Of a stretch of 32,530 nucleotides of DNA, positions 25,465 through 31,942 are shown piece by piece. Source of the DNA: Erysipelotrichaceae bacterium (GTDB lineage: Bacteria; Bacillota_I; Bacilli_A; Erysipelotrichales; Erysipelotrichaceae); assembly GCA_021209625.1 (NCBI GenBank), contig JAJOHZ010000008.1, forward strand, positions 1 to 32,530. Reading direction: 5' to 3'. How positions within the stretch are numbered: position 1 is the stretch's first letter; every line of letters begins with the position of its first letter. A model generated the notes under the pieces. The model did no database searches. It was not told where the DNA came from and saw only the letters and a list, made by a program, of their open reading frames with translations. Both the position numbers and the translations under genes were made by a program.

Positions 25465-25493
25465 ACAGTGAAGGAATTCACTGTTTTTTTTCG
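25465..25493 (+). terminator. Rho-independent terminator
   Basis: ACAGTGAA and TTCACTGT form an 8-bp stem with a GGAA loop, followed by eight T. It ends the CaCA exchanger transcript one base after its stop. Confidence 0.9.
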
Positions 25494-25514
25494 TATTGTG
25501 TATTAGAGGTGCCT

Positions 25515-25874
25515 ATGAAAAGTATAAGTATCATCTTTGGATTATTTGTGTTCTTTGTGACTGTCGTTTTATCGATGGTATGGTTCATTCAATTTCAGAT
25601 ACAGGGAGATCGATTTCTCTACAACACGAAGCAAATGCATCGAACATTAAGTTTGCAGTGTATTCAACACGGATGCACTTCACACTCGCTTCAACACGAT
25701 ATAAATCAGTTTTTGACTCAAACATGGCCAGAAGCTCAATCAAAATCAGCGATCATTAAACGTTTTAATTTGGATCCATTTCTTTTGGAAATTGAACTAA
25801 AACTTAAACTTAATCCTACTGGTCATACTATGAAGTTTGAATATTCAAAAATAATGATTGGAGAAGAACAATGA
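25515..25874 (+). CDS. Small single-span membrane protein at the head of the Tad-like locus (pseudopilin-like)
   Basis: This 119-aa protein has one N-terminal span (residues about 4-25) and a soluble domain with two cysteines (LQCIQHGCTSH) that could form a disulfide. The layout of an N-terminal span plus a small outer domain is that of TadE/TadF-type minor pilins, and it is the first gene of a Tad-like set, but I see no family motif. AGAGGTG precedes ATG 25515; the ORF-track start at 25404 lies inside the exchanger gene. It overlaps tadA by four bases (ATGA). Confidence 0.65.
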   Translation: MKSISIIFGLFVFFVTVVLSMVWFIQFQIQGDRFLYNTKQMHRTLSLQCIQHGCTSHSLQHDINQFLTQTWPEAQSKSAIIKRFNLDPFLLEIELKLKLNPTGHTMKFEYSKIMIGEEQ

Positions 25875-26827
25875 TATTTGATTATACTATTTTAACCCCA
25901 TACATCAATGATTCACAGATAACGGACATTAATTACAATGGCCATGATTTGTGGTGTGACCATCTGAAAAAAGGGAGATAATCAAGTTAAATCATTTACG
26001 TTTCATTCACAAATGCAACAATTAGCTTATCGATTCGCTAATCATGTGAATCAGACATTCAATCCAAAGACCCCGTGTGTAGAAGCTCAGTTTGATGGGA
26101 TGAGATGTCAATGATTCATGAATCAATCACTTCGTATTTATCCATTTCGATACGAAAAACACCAATGATTGCACGACTATCACAAAAGCAAATGATTAAG
26201 GACCACTATGCTCCAAATCATGTGATTGAATACTTAAATCAAGCAGTTAAAGACAGAAAGAATATCCTTGTGTCTGGACTTCCTGGGGCAGGTAAAACAG
26301 AACTTATCAAATACTTAACGTCTTCGATTCATCCATTGGAGCGAATCATAACCATTGAGGATACATTGGAGATGCATGTGAAGTCATTGTATCCCCATTT
26401 AGACTGTGTAAGCATGAGAGTGAATGATGCATTTACCTATGAAATGGCAATTAAGGCTTCATTGAGACAACGACCAGATTGGATACTTGTATCAGAGGTA
26501 CGCTCGAAAGAAGTGTATTATTTACTTCAAAGCATGAGTACGGGTACTCATTGCTTATCAACACTACATGCCTCTAATGCTCATCAAATTCCTCAACGTC
26601 TTATTCATATGATTCCTGGGCATGACTTATCATATGATCAGATGAAATCACTTATTCATGATGCAGTGGACATTGGGGTTCATATTGAATCCAGCATTAC
26701 TTCAAAAGGTATTCTTCGAAGGATTAAAGAAGTGGTTACATTCTCAATCAATGAAAATAATCATCCCATCACAACAACCATTTATTCTTATGATGACCAA
26801 AGACATCAAGAGGGGGTTAGTCAATGA
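25871..26827 (+). CDS. tadA: TadA/CpaF-type secretion ATPase, interrupted by two compensating A indels
   Basis: This is the hexameric ATPase that powers Tad pilus assembly, here 318 aa once restored, shorter than most (about 400-500). The ORF track shows only 26105-26827. The N-terminal domain is found upstream: MIFDYTILTPYIND, TDINYNGHDLWCDHLKKG. Removing one A from the six-A run at 25967-25972 continues it as DNQVKSFTFHSQMQQLAYRF. Adding one base near 26110 gives FDGMRCQMIHESITSYLSI. The ATPase domain has Walker A SGLPGAGKTEL (near 135), IEDTLEMH, SLRQRPDWILVSEVRS (Walker B) and LSTLHASNAHQIPQRL. The two shifts cancel, giving a clean 957-nt reading frame from 25871. Both ends overlap neighbours by four bases. 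Confidence 0.85.
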
Positions 26828-27678
26828 ATGGGGTGGCAATAATGATTGGACTTGTGTTCATCTTCTATGTTAATCGACAATTATCAATTAAAGTGTTATT
26901 CAAAAAATCAAGTCCTATCTATTCCATTTATGGTCCAGCAGTTGGATTCTTTCATCGAAAAGAGGCTTGGATTAAGATGATGTTTTTATTAATAATGATG
27001 ATGATTGTTGGTGTTGTATTTAAACTATCAATTGACTATGTATGGATCATGTTTCTTTTGTGTTCGGTATCTTTACCACTGCTTTTGTATTATCAATCAC
27101 AAGCAAATCATCATGCGCATGAATTTAATCAAGTGACCACATTTCTTCAACATTTTTTAGCTCACTTTAAAATTCACCAACAAGCTTATCATGCGCTGAA
27201 AGACGTTAGTCATGTTGTGGATGAATCAAGAAGTCAGCTCATACACACAGCTATAGAAACACTTGAAAGAGATGCAACTGTTCATCCTTTATACTTTATG
27301 ACTCAATGGTGTCCTCATTTCATTGTGATTAATATTATGTCATGGATTCAGCATGTTGAAAGTCATGGATTTGAACACAATCATGAAATTTTGGACATGT
27401 TGGAGAACGACATTGATGATTGGATTGAAGACTCAACTTTATACATGAAGAATATGCACAGCATAAAAAATAAAATTCTCATATTATGTGGCTTATCACT
27501 ACTCATCTCATTATTTAATCAACACATGTTAGGAAGCTTTATGGATCTTGCAAGCAATCAAGTGTACCAATTTGCTACGTTTACTTTCTTAACTGTCGTG
27601 CTATTTACAGGCATTAAAGCATTTAAACTAATGGATTGCTCGTGGATATTGAAGAGTGAATTGTTATGGAAAGAATGA
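26824..27678 (+). CDS. tadB: TadB-like inner-membrane platform protein
   Basis: This 284-aa protein has two N-terminal spans (near residues 5-15 and 52-85), a cytoplasmic T2SSF-like helical domain with FNQVTTFLQHFLAHFKIHQQAYHALKD, and two C-terminal spans after residue 215. The layout of span pair, helical domain and span pair is that of the TadB half of the Tad platform. Sequence is diverged and placement between the ATPase and TadC carries much of the call. It overlaps tadA by four bases and tadC by 13. Confidence 0.72.
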   Translation: MNGVAIMIGLVFIFYVNRQLSIKVLFKKSSPIYSIYGPAVGFFHRKEAWIKMMFLLIMMMIVGVVFKLSIDYVWIMFLLCSVSLPLLLYYQSQANHHAHEFNQVTTFLQHFLAHFKIHQQAYHALKDVSHVVDESRSQLIHTAIETLERDATVHPLYFMTQWCPHFIVINIMSWIQHVESHGFEHNHEILDMLENDIDDWIEDSTLYMKNMHSIKNKILILCGLSLLISLFNQHMLGSFMDLASNQVYQFATFTFLTVVLFTGIKAFKLMDCSWILKSELLWKE

Positions 27679-28421
27679 TGGCGTTATGGATAGGATTAGG
27701 TTTGTATATTTTCCTTTGGTTGAATAAAAAAACTTTGGAAAAATTATTTCTTGAAAAGGAAACAGAACATTTATTGCATATATTAGAGCGAGGAAGTTGT
27801 GATGCATTTTCATCCAAGCGGTTAACACGTGGATTGCTTGTGTTAGGATTGGCGTTACTCTCATATGCTTTAGATCTTGGTTTAATGCAAAGTCTAGGTT
27901 GGGTTGGATTGAGTCTTTGGATGATTAAATGGCCTAACATTCAACTGCATCAATTGCATCATAAACGATTGAATCAACTCAAAATTGAGTTTCCAATCTG
28001 GTTGAGACAGCTGCAAATCTTACTTCAGCACAACACCGTAGTTCAAAGTTTGAAACTTTCTTCATCGCATGCTCCAAGTTTGTTTAAGGTGGCGTTAAAA
28101 GATTTAGTGATTGAATTAGAGCAGACACCTCATGATTTGTCATTGTATACCTCTTTCTTACAAGACTATCAGAGCATTGAAGTATTACGAGCGATGAAAC
28201 TGCTTTATCGCTACAATGCAATCGGTTCAGATGATTCAACACGACAATTGTCACGTCTTATCTTAGCAACCACGAAATGGTTAAGAGACCAACGTTCATC
28301 CATTCAATCAACTTCACTGTCGATGATTGGGTGGTGGGGCATGCTTCCCTTAATGGGAGTGTGTGGTGTATTTATTGTAATGTTGGGACAAACCTTCATG
28401 ACATTATTAGAAAGGAGGTAA
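27666..28421 (+). CDS. tadC: TadC-like inner-membrane platform protein
   Basis: This 251-aa protein has the TadC/T2SSF pattern: N-terminal spans (residues about 3-18 and 55-90), a cytoplasmic domain with IEFPIWLRQLQILLQHNTVVQSLK (a typical T2SSF helix), and C-terminal spans near 215-245 (MIGWWGMLPLMGVCGVFIVML). The start at 27666 overlaps tadB by 13 nt; an ATG at 27675 is possible. Its last codons form the AAAGGAGG ribosome site of the pilin-like gene that follows. Confidence 0.72.
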   Translation: MERMMALWIGLGLYIFLWLNKKTLEKLFLEKETEHLLHILERGSCDAFSSKRLTRGLLVLGLALLSYALDLGLMQSLGWVGLSLWMIKWPNIQLHQLHHKRLNQLKIEFPIWLRQLQILLQHNTVVQSLKLSSSHAPSLFKVALKDLVIELEQTPHDLSLYTSFLQDYQSIEVLRAMKLLYRYNAIGSDDSTRQLSRLILATTKWLRDQRSSIQSTSLSMIGWWGMLPLMGVCGVFIVMLGQTFMTLLERR

Positions 28422-28422
28422 A

Positions 28423-28569
28423 ATGAAAGCTTTTTTTGAAGAATATGGCTTAGTGCTTGTGGTTACAGTCATTGCGGTAGGCATGATTGCATTCTCAGAA
28501 GATTTTAAAGTGACACTTAAAGACAATTTAAATTCACAGTGGCAAAGTATGACGGAAGTGGGTAATTAA
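28423..28569 (+). CDS. Flp-pilin-like short peptide (too short for the ORF track)
   Basis: This is a 48-aa protein, starting MKAFFEEYGLVLVVTVIAVG, with a strong AAAGGAGG site before the ATG. It has a short N-terminus, an E-Y pair at residues 7-8 and one long hydrophobic helix (about 10-24), then a charged tail (SEDFKVTLKDNLNSQW). Flp pilins have a Gly-x4-Glu-Tyr processing site; here the Glu-Tyr is present but no Gly precedes it and the leader is almost absent. It lies between tadC and a TadE-like gene, where the major pilin often sits. It is probably the structural pilin, perhaps unprocessed. Its TAA overlaps the next ATG by one base. Confidence 0.7.
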   Translation: MKAFFEEYGLVLVVTVIAVGMIAFSEDFKVTLKDNLNSQWQSMTEVGN

Positions 28570-28898
28570 TGAAAGGTTCCTTTGAATTTTCATTCATTAT
28601 GATCTTTGTTATGATGTTCTTGGTGATAGGTATGGGCTTAATTAATATCATGGTTCAATATCAGGACGCAAGAATGCTTCAAGAACGAATCATTGCCCAC
28701 ATTGAAGTGATGGAATCCTTTGACCCTAATCAGTTGAAAACATTGACTCAAATCAGTGCATGCGATCAATGTGTTGTGTCATATCAAGCAGATGAGCATC
28801 ATCGCATTGAAGTCACAATTCAATTTCCACTTCGACTACCCATCATTGATTGGTCAATCAATACAATCATCAGTGCAAAAACGATTCCATTGTTATAA
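28569..28898 (+). CDS. TadE-like minor pilin
   Basis: This 109-aa protein has a short polar start (MKGSFEFSF), one hydrophobic helix (residues about 8-30) and a soluble domain with a C-x2-C pair (ACDQCVV) that could form a disulfide. The pattern and the location after the Flp-like gene fit TadE-type pseudopilins, though sequence identity is not obvious. It is the last gene of the Tad-like operon, followed by a strong terminator. Confidence 0.65.
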   Translation: MKGSFEFSFIMIFVMMFLVIGMGLINIMVQYQDARMLQERIIAHIEVMESFDPNQLKTLTQISACDQCVVSYQADEHHRIEVTIQFPLRLPIIDWSINTIISAKTIPLL

Positions 28899-28911
28899 AA
28901 GTTTAGTAAGT

Positions 28912-28938
28912 AAAAAGGCGAAATTACGCCTTTTTTTT
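28912..28938 (+). terminator. Rho-independent terminator of the Tad-like operon
   Basis: AAAAAGGCG and CGCCTTTTT pair over 9 bp around a six-base loop, followed by T, eight in a row counting those in the stem. Confidence 0.9.
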
Positions 28939-28948
28939 CATGTGATTA

Positions 28949-28957
28949 TGCTATTAT
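28949..28957 (+). promoter_or_regulatory. Extended -10 promoter for coaX
   Basis: TGCTATTAT is an extended -10-like box 17 nt before the coaX ATG at 28975, with GAGGTGAGG between. The leader would be about 10 nt. No clear -35 box is seen. Confidence 0.4.
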
Positions 28958-28974
28958 AGTGAGGTGAGGTATGT

Positions 28975-29745
28975 ATGATATTAACAGTCGATGTTGGAAA
29001 CTCAAGTGTCTTTATTATTGGGTATGAAAACAATAAAAGGGTTTATGAAAACAGACAAGAAACCATTAAAGTAGATGTGGTTTCCTATTACTTGCATTAT
29101 TTTGAAATGATTAAAGTAACATGTGAGAGTAAATCAACCATTGATGGTATTGTGATTAGTTGTGTGGTTCCCTTAATCAGTGAAGCGATTGTTTCATGTA
29201 TCGTAGAAGTGTTTAAAATAGAACCATTGGTTGTAAGTGGCAAACTTATTCAATCATTTGAAAACAGGTTATCTAATCCTACAGAAATTGGAGCTGATTT
29301 ACTTGCGACAACCATAGCGGTGCTTGATAGAAATCTCTATCCTGCATGTGTAGCAGATATTGGAACCGCAACAAAAGTAACTGTTATTAACGAAGAGGGT
29401 GCATTCATGGGAGGAGTCATTGCTCCTGGTATTGGCATTTCATCCATTGCCCTTAATAAATCTATTCCCCATTTGCCTCCAATTGAATTAAGAGTGCCTA
29501 AGAAAGTCATAGGATATGATACAGTAAGTGCCATTCAATCAGGAGTGATGTATGGGCTTATAGGAAGTATTGAGGGAATTTGTCATTCAATTGAAGGTGA
29601 GCTTGGGGTTGAAACCCGAAAAATTCTAACTGGTGGATACTCAAATCTCATCTTTGAACACATGGATTCTTTTGAGTTTATGCCTTACTTATTGAATGAA
29701 GGCCTACTTATCATATATAATCGAGTCGTAAAGGAGAAGTTATGA
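28975..29745 (+). CDS. coaX: Type III pantothenate kinase
   Basis: CoaX phosphorylates pantothenate with ATP, the first step of coenzyme A synthesis. It is 256 aa, the normal length. It has the ASKHA-fold phosphate-1 motif MILTVDVGNSSVFIIG, then DGIVISCVVPLI, IGADLLATTIAV, the DIGTATKVTVI segment with the catalytic region, FMGGVIAPGIGISSIAL, and LTGGYSN. GAGGTGAGG precedes the ATG. Its stop overlaps the start of the ECF S-component gene, which ties vitamin uptake to its first use. Confidence 0.95.
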   Translation: MILTVDVGNSSVFIIGYENNKRVYENRQETIKVDVVSYYLHYFEMIKVTCESKSTIDGIVISCVVPLISEAIVSCIVEVFKIEPLVVSGKLIQSFENRLSNPTEIGADLLATTIAVLDRNLYPACVADIGTATKVTVINEEGAFMGGVIAPGIGISSIALNKSIPHLPPIELRVPKKVIGYDTVSAIQSGVMYGLIGSIEGICHSIEGELGVETRKILTGGYSNLIFEHMDSFEFMPYLLNEGLLIIYNRVVKEKL

Positions 29746-30305
29746 AAACAAAACTATTAGCATATAATGCGTTAATGATAGCGTTGATTGCGGTAATGGC
29801 CTTTGTACCATGGTTAGGAATTATAACCATTGGGCCAGTCTCCATCACAATCTTACATGTGCCTGTCATTATTGCAGCTTTATTATTGGGGGGGCAAAGT
29901 GCCATCATTGCATCACTTGCGTTTGGTGTAAGTACCATGTTAGTGGCAATGACACGAGGAGTAGGACCGATTGATTTATTGTTTACTAATCCAATCGTCT
30001 CTGTATTCCCACGATTATTATTTGGATTAGTCTTAGCAGGACTCGTCAAACTCTTTAACAAGGCTTATGCTAAAGATGCTTTAACCGATATTGTGATTGC
30101 GATTGTTGGTACCATAGCACATACCTTGTTTGTGTTAACTGTCTTATTTATGTATTTAGGATTTACAGGAAGTTTCCTTGAACAATTGTCTTCTTGGTGG
30201 ACATTTGTCTTAGGAATTCTGTTGGCCAATACTTCTTTTGAAGTATTAGCATCCATCTTTATTGCGATTCCTGTAGTTAATGTTTTAAGAAAAAGAATCC
30301 ACTGA
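29742..30305 (+). CDS. ECF transporter S component, probably for pantothenate (PanT-like)
   Basis: This 187-aa integral membrane protein has about six spans. It has the ECF S-component opening KTKLLAYNALMIALIAVMAFVP, with the small-residue ALMIAL pattern in span 1 that docks EcfT. Next come TIGPVSITILHVPVIIAALLLGG and a conserved loop TRGVGPIDLLFTNPIVSVFPRLLFG. S components bind the vitamin and share an EcfA/EcfT energising module encoded elsewhere (none in this window). The four-base overlap with coaX makes pantothenate the best guess for substrate. AAGGAGAAG precedes the ATG. Confidence 0.82.
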   Translation: MKTKLLAYNALMIALIAVMAFVPWLGIITIGPVSITILHVPVIIAALLLGGQSAIIASLAFGVSTMLVAMTRGVGPIDLLFTNPIVSVFPRLLFGLVLAGLVKLFNKAYAKDALTDIVIAIVGTIAHTLFVLTVLFMYLGFTGSFLEQLSSWWTFVLGILLANTSFEVLASIFIAIPVVNVLRKRIH

Positions 30306-30323
30306 TTTTGAACACTTAAGTGC

Positions 30324-30352
30324 TTTACAATCTCATTGAAATAGGATAAAAT
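30324..30352 (+). promoter_or_regulatory. Promoter of tRNA-His
   Basis: TTTACA and TAAAAT are separated by 17 nt and the tRNA begins 18 nt after the -10 box. This is a near-consensus sigma-A-type promoter. Confidence 0.7.
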
Positions 30353-30370
30353 TGAAAAGCACTTATTCAT

Positions 30371-30447
30371 GGCGATCGTGGCGAAGTGGTCAACGCACCG
30401 GGTTGTGGTCCCGGCACTCGCGGGTTCGAAACCCGTCGGTCGCCCCA
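30371..30447 (+). tRNA. tRNA-His (anticodon GTG)
   Basis: A full cloverleaf of 77 nt including an encoded CCA. The acceptor GGCGATCG pairs with CGGTCGCC and includes the extra G-1:C73 pair that is specific to tRNA-His. The D stem is GCG/CGC, the anticodon stem CCGGG/CCCGG with loop TTGTGGT (anticodon GTG), and the T arm GCGGG-TTCGAAA-CCCGT. It has its own promoter and terminator. Confidence 0.97.
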
Positions 30448-30460
30448 TATTTAAATCAAA

Positions 30461-30487
30461 GCACCAGCGATTGCCGGTGCCTTTTTT
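30461..30487. terminator. Terminator of tRNA-His, possibly bidirectional
   Basis: GCACC pairs with GGTGC, with an inner GC/GC pair, followed by six T on the plus strand. A longer outer repeat (AAATCAAAGCA ... TGCTTTGATTT, about 30454-30499) surrounds it and overlaps the end of the convergent hydrolase gene, so it may serve that gene too. Confidence 0.8.
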
Positions 30488-31181
30488 ATGCTTTGATTTC
30501 TTTGTTGAAGAAGGATTCAATAAGACTAAAGATTTGATTGTTGTAAGTGATATCTTCAACTAAATTATGATTAACCCCTTCTAAAACAATCAATTGTTTA
30601 TGAAAACTGCATGTCTTCTCATAAGCATAGTAACTGCTGCTTAATGGAATGCGAGAGTCTTTTGACCCATGTATAATGAGTAATGGGCAAGAAACAGTTT
30701 TAATTGATTCTTTGTATTCTTTTACCACTTCTTTAAATGTTTTTTCAAATGAAGCAGGCAGTGGTAAGAAATCGGTGTCTGTCTCAACAGGTTTAGGAAG
30801 AATGGACTTCACCATTTTGTTCTTAACATTCTCAAAGGTGATATACTCAAAAGCAGGAGCAAGAAGAATGAGTCGATTCACTTTCACTTTTGAAGCAATA
30901 GCACTTGCAACAACCCCTCCCATCGAAAAACCAATGACAATCAACTTGGAATATTTTACGGAATATTGCGCAGCACGATCAATCATGTTTTCCACCCATT
31001 GAGTTGCATTTGAATCATGTTCATCAAGAGGATCATAAATAGCAGGATAAAAAACATTGTACCCTTCATTTTCTAAGAATTCGATCAAAGGATCTAAAGC
31101 ATGCCATCGACGTTTAGAGTATCCATGCACAATGAGAATGGCGGTAGAGCGATGTTTAAACTTTTTTAATAGTGATTTCAT
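30486..31181 (-). CDS. Alpha/beta hydrolase (carboxylesterase-like)
   Basis: This 231-aa serine hydrolase has the canonical order: an oxyanion-region ILIVHGYSKRRWHAL (near residue 16-30), nucleophile elbow GFSMGG with Ser (near 94), acid in HGSKDSRIP (Asp near 175), and the histidine in EGVNHNL (near 202). The size and the small helical insertion (about 120-150) resemble monoacylglycerol lipase or carboxylesterase Est30-type proteins. AAGGAG lies upstream of the ATG, and a TATAAT sits further up on the minus strand. Single gene; substrate unknown. Confidence 0.9.
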   Translation of the reverse strand: MKSLLKKFKHRSTAILIVHGYSKRRWHALDPLIEFLENEGYNVFYPAIYDPLDEHDSNATQWVENMIDRAAQYSVKYSKLIVIGFSMGGVVASAIASKVKVNRLILLAPAFEYITFENVKNKMVKSILPKPVETDTDFLPLPASFEKTFKEVVKEYKESIKTVSCPLLIIHGSKDSRIPLSSSYYAYEKTCSFHKQLIVLEGVNHNLVEDITYNNQIFSLIESFFNKEIKA

Positions 31182-31253
31182 ACAAACTCCTTATTATCAT
31201 TATACCATGGATGATTTACAGAGTTGTTAGGAGTAATGAGTTGTGACTAAACA

Positions 31254-31282
31254 TTGAAAAATCACGATAATACAAGTATAAT
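31254..31282 (+). promoter_or_regulatory. Sigma-A-type promoter of the pduL-like gene
   Basis: TTGAAA and TATAAT are separated by exactly 17 nt; the ATG at 31308 follows 25 nt after the -10 box with GGAG between. Confidence 0.75.
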
Positions 31283-31307
31283 GACAACATAAAAGATGGA
31301 GATAACA

Positions 31308-31889
31308 ATGAGTAAAAAAGACATTTTAGTTGAGATTTCTGCACGTCATGCGCACGTAACCCAAAAAGATTTAGAGATTTTATTTGGTGAAGGAGCAACC
31401 TTAACTCCTACTAAACCATTATCCCAACCTGGTCAATTTGCGACAGCACAAAAGATTGATGTGGTTGGACCTCGTAATACGTTAAAAGGGGTTACTATTT
31501 TAGGACCAGTTAGAAGTGCAACTCAAGTGGAAGTTGCTGCAACAGAAGCACGCACCTTAGGTATTAAAGCACCAATCAGAGAATCTGGCAATGTTGCTGG
31601 GTCAGCTGGAGCAACCTTAATTGGACCTGCAGGATCCATAGTGATTGAAGAAGGAGTTATCGTTGCGAAACGTCATATTCACTTCTCAGATGTTGAAGCT
31701 GTAGAATACAATGTTCAAGATAAAGAAGTGGTGATGGTTAAAGTATCATCGGATGATCGTACACTCATCTTTGATGATGTGGTGGTTCGTGTTCATCCAA
31801 ATTTTAAAGCGGCCATGCACATCGATACTGATGAATCCAATGCTGCTGGAATCAGTGGTGAAGTGATGGGAGAAATCATTAAGAAGTAA
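31308..31889 (+). CDS. pduL: PduL-type phosphate acyltransferase
   Basis: This enzyme swaps an acyl group between CoA and phosphate, as acetyl- or propionyl-CoA to the acyl phosphate, feeding ATP formation through a kinase. It is 193 aa with the two PduL repeats: EISARHAHVTQKDLEILFG (metal-binding histidines) and later VIVAKRHIHFSDVEA. A QIDVVGPRN-like segment (QKIDVVGPRNTLKGVTILGP) and a C-terminal FKAAMHIDTDESNAAG complete the family pattern. It has no microcompartment signal peptide at the N-terminus and no microcompartment genes nearby, so it probably acts as the housekeeping phosphotransacetylase. ATG 31308 is preferred to 31296, as GGAG is then well spaced. Confidence 0.92.
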   Translation: MSKKDILVEISARHAHVTQKDLEILFGEGATLTPTKPLSQPGQFATAQKIDVVGPRNTLKGVTILGPVRSATQVEVAATEARTLGIKAPIRESGNVAGSAGATLIGPAGSIVIEEGVIVAKRHIHFSDVEAVEYNVQDKEVVMVKVSSDDRTLIFDDVVVRVHPNFKAAMHIDTDESNAAGISGEVMGEIIKK

Positions 31890-31942
31890 TTCGTGGAAGG
31901 GGGAGTAAGGGAAAGAATGCTCATTTGAGCATAGGAAGCACC

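Noticed and set aside
30454-30499. Long inverted repeat as a mobile-element end
   Set aside because: It surrounds a normal terminator between convergent genes, and no transposase or target duplication is near.
30352-30563. ORFs over the tRNA-His region (plus strand 61 and 64 aa; minus strand 164 aa)
   Set aside because: They run through the tRNA and terminator and show no protein-like features. Peptides such as GRPTGFEPAS are the known artefact of translating tRNA genes.
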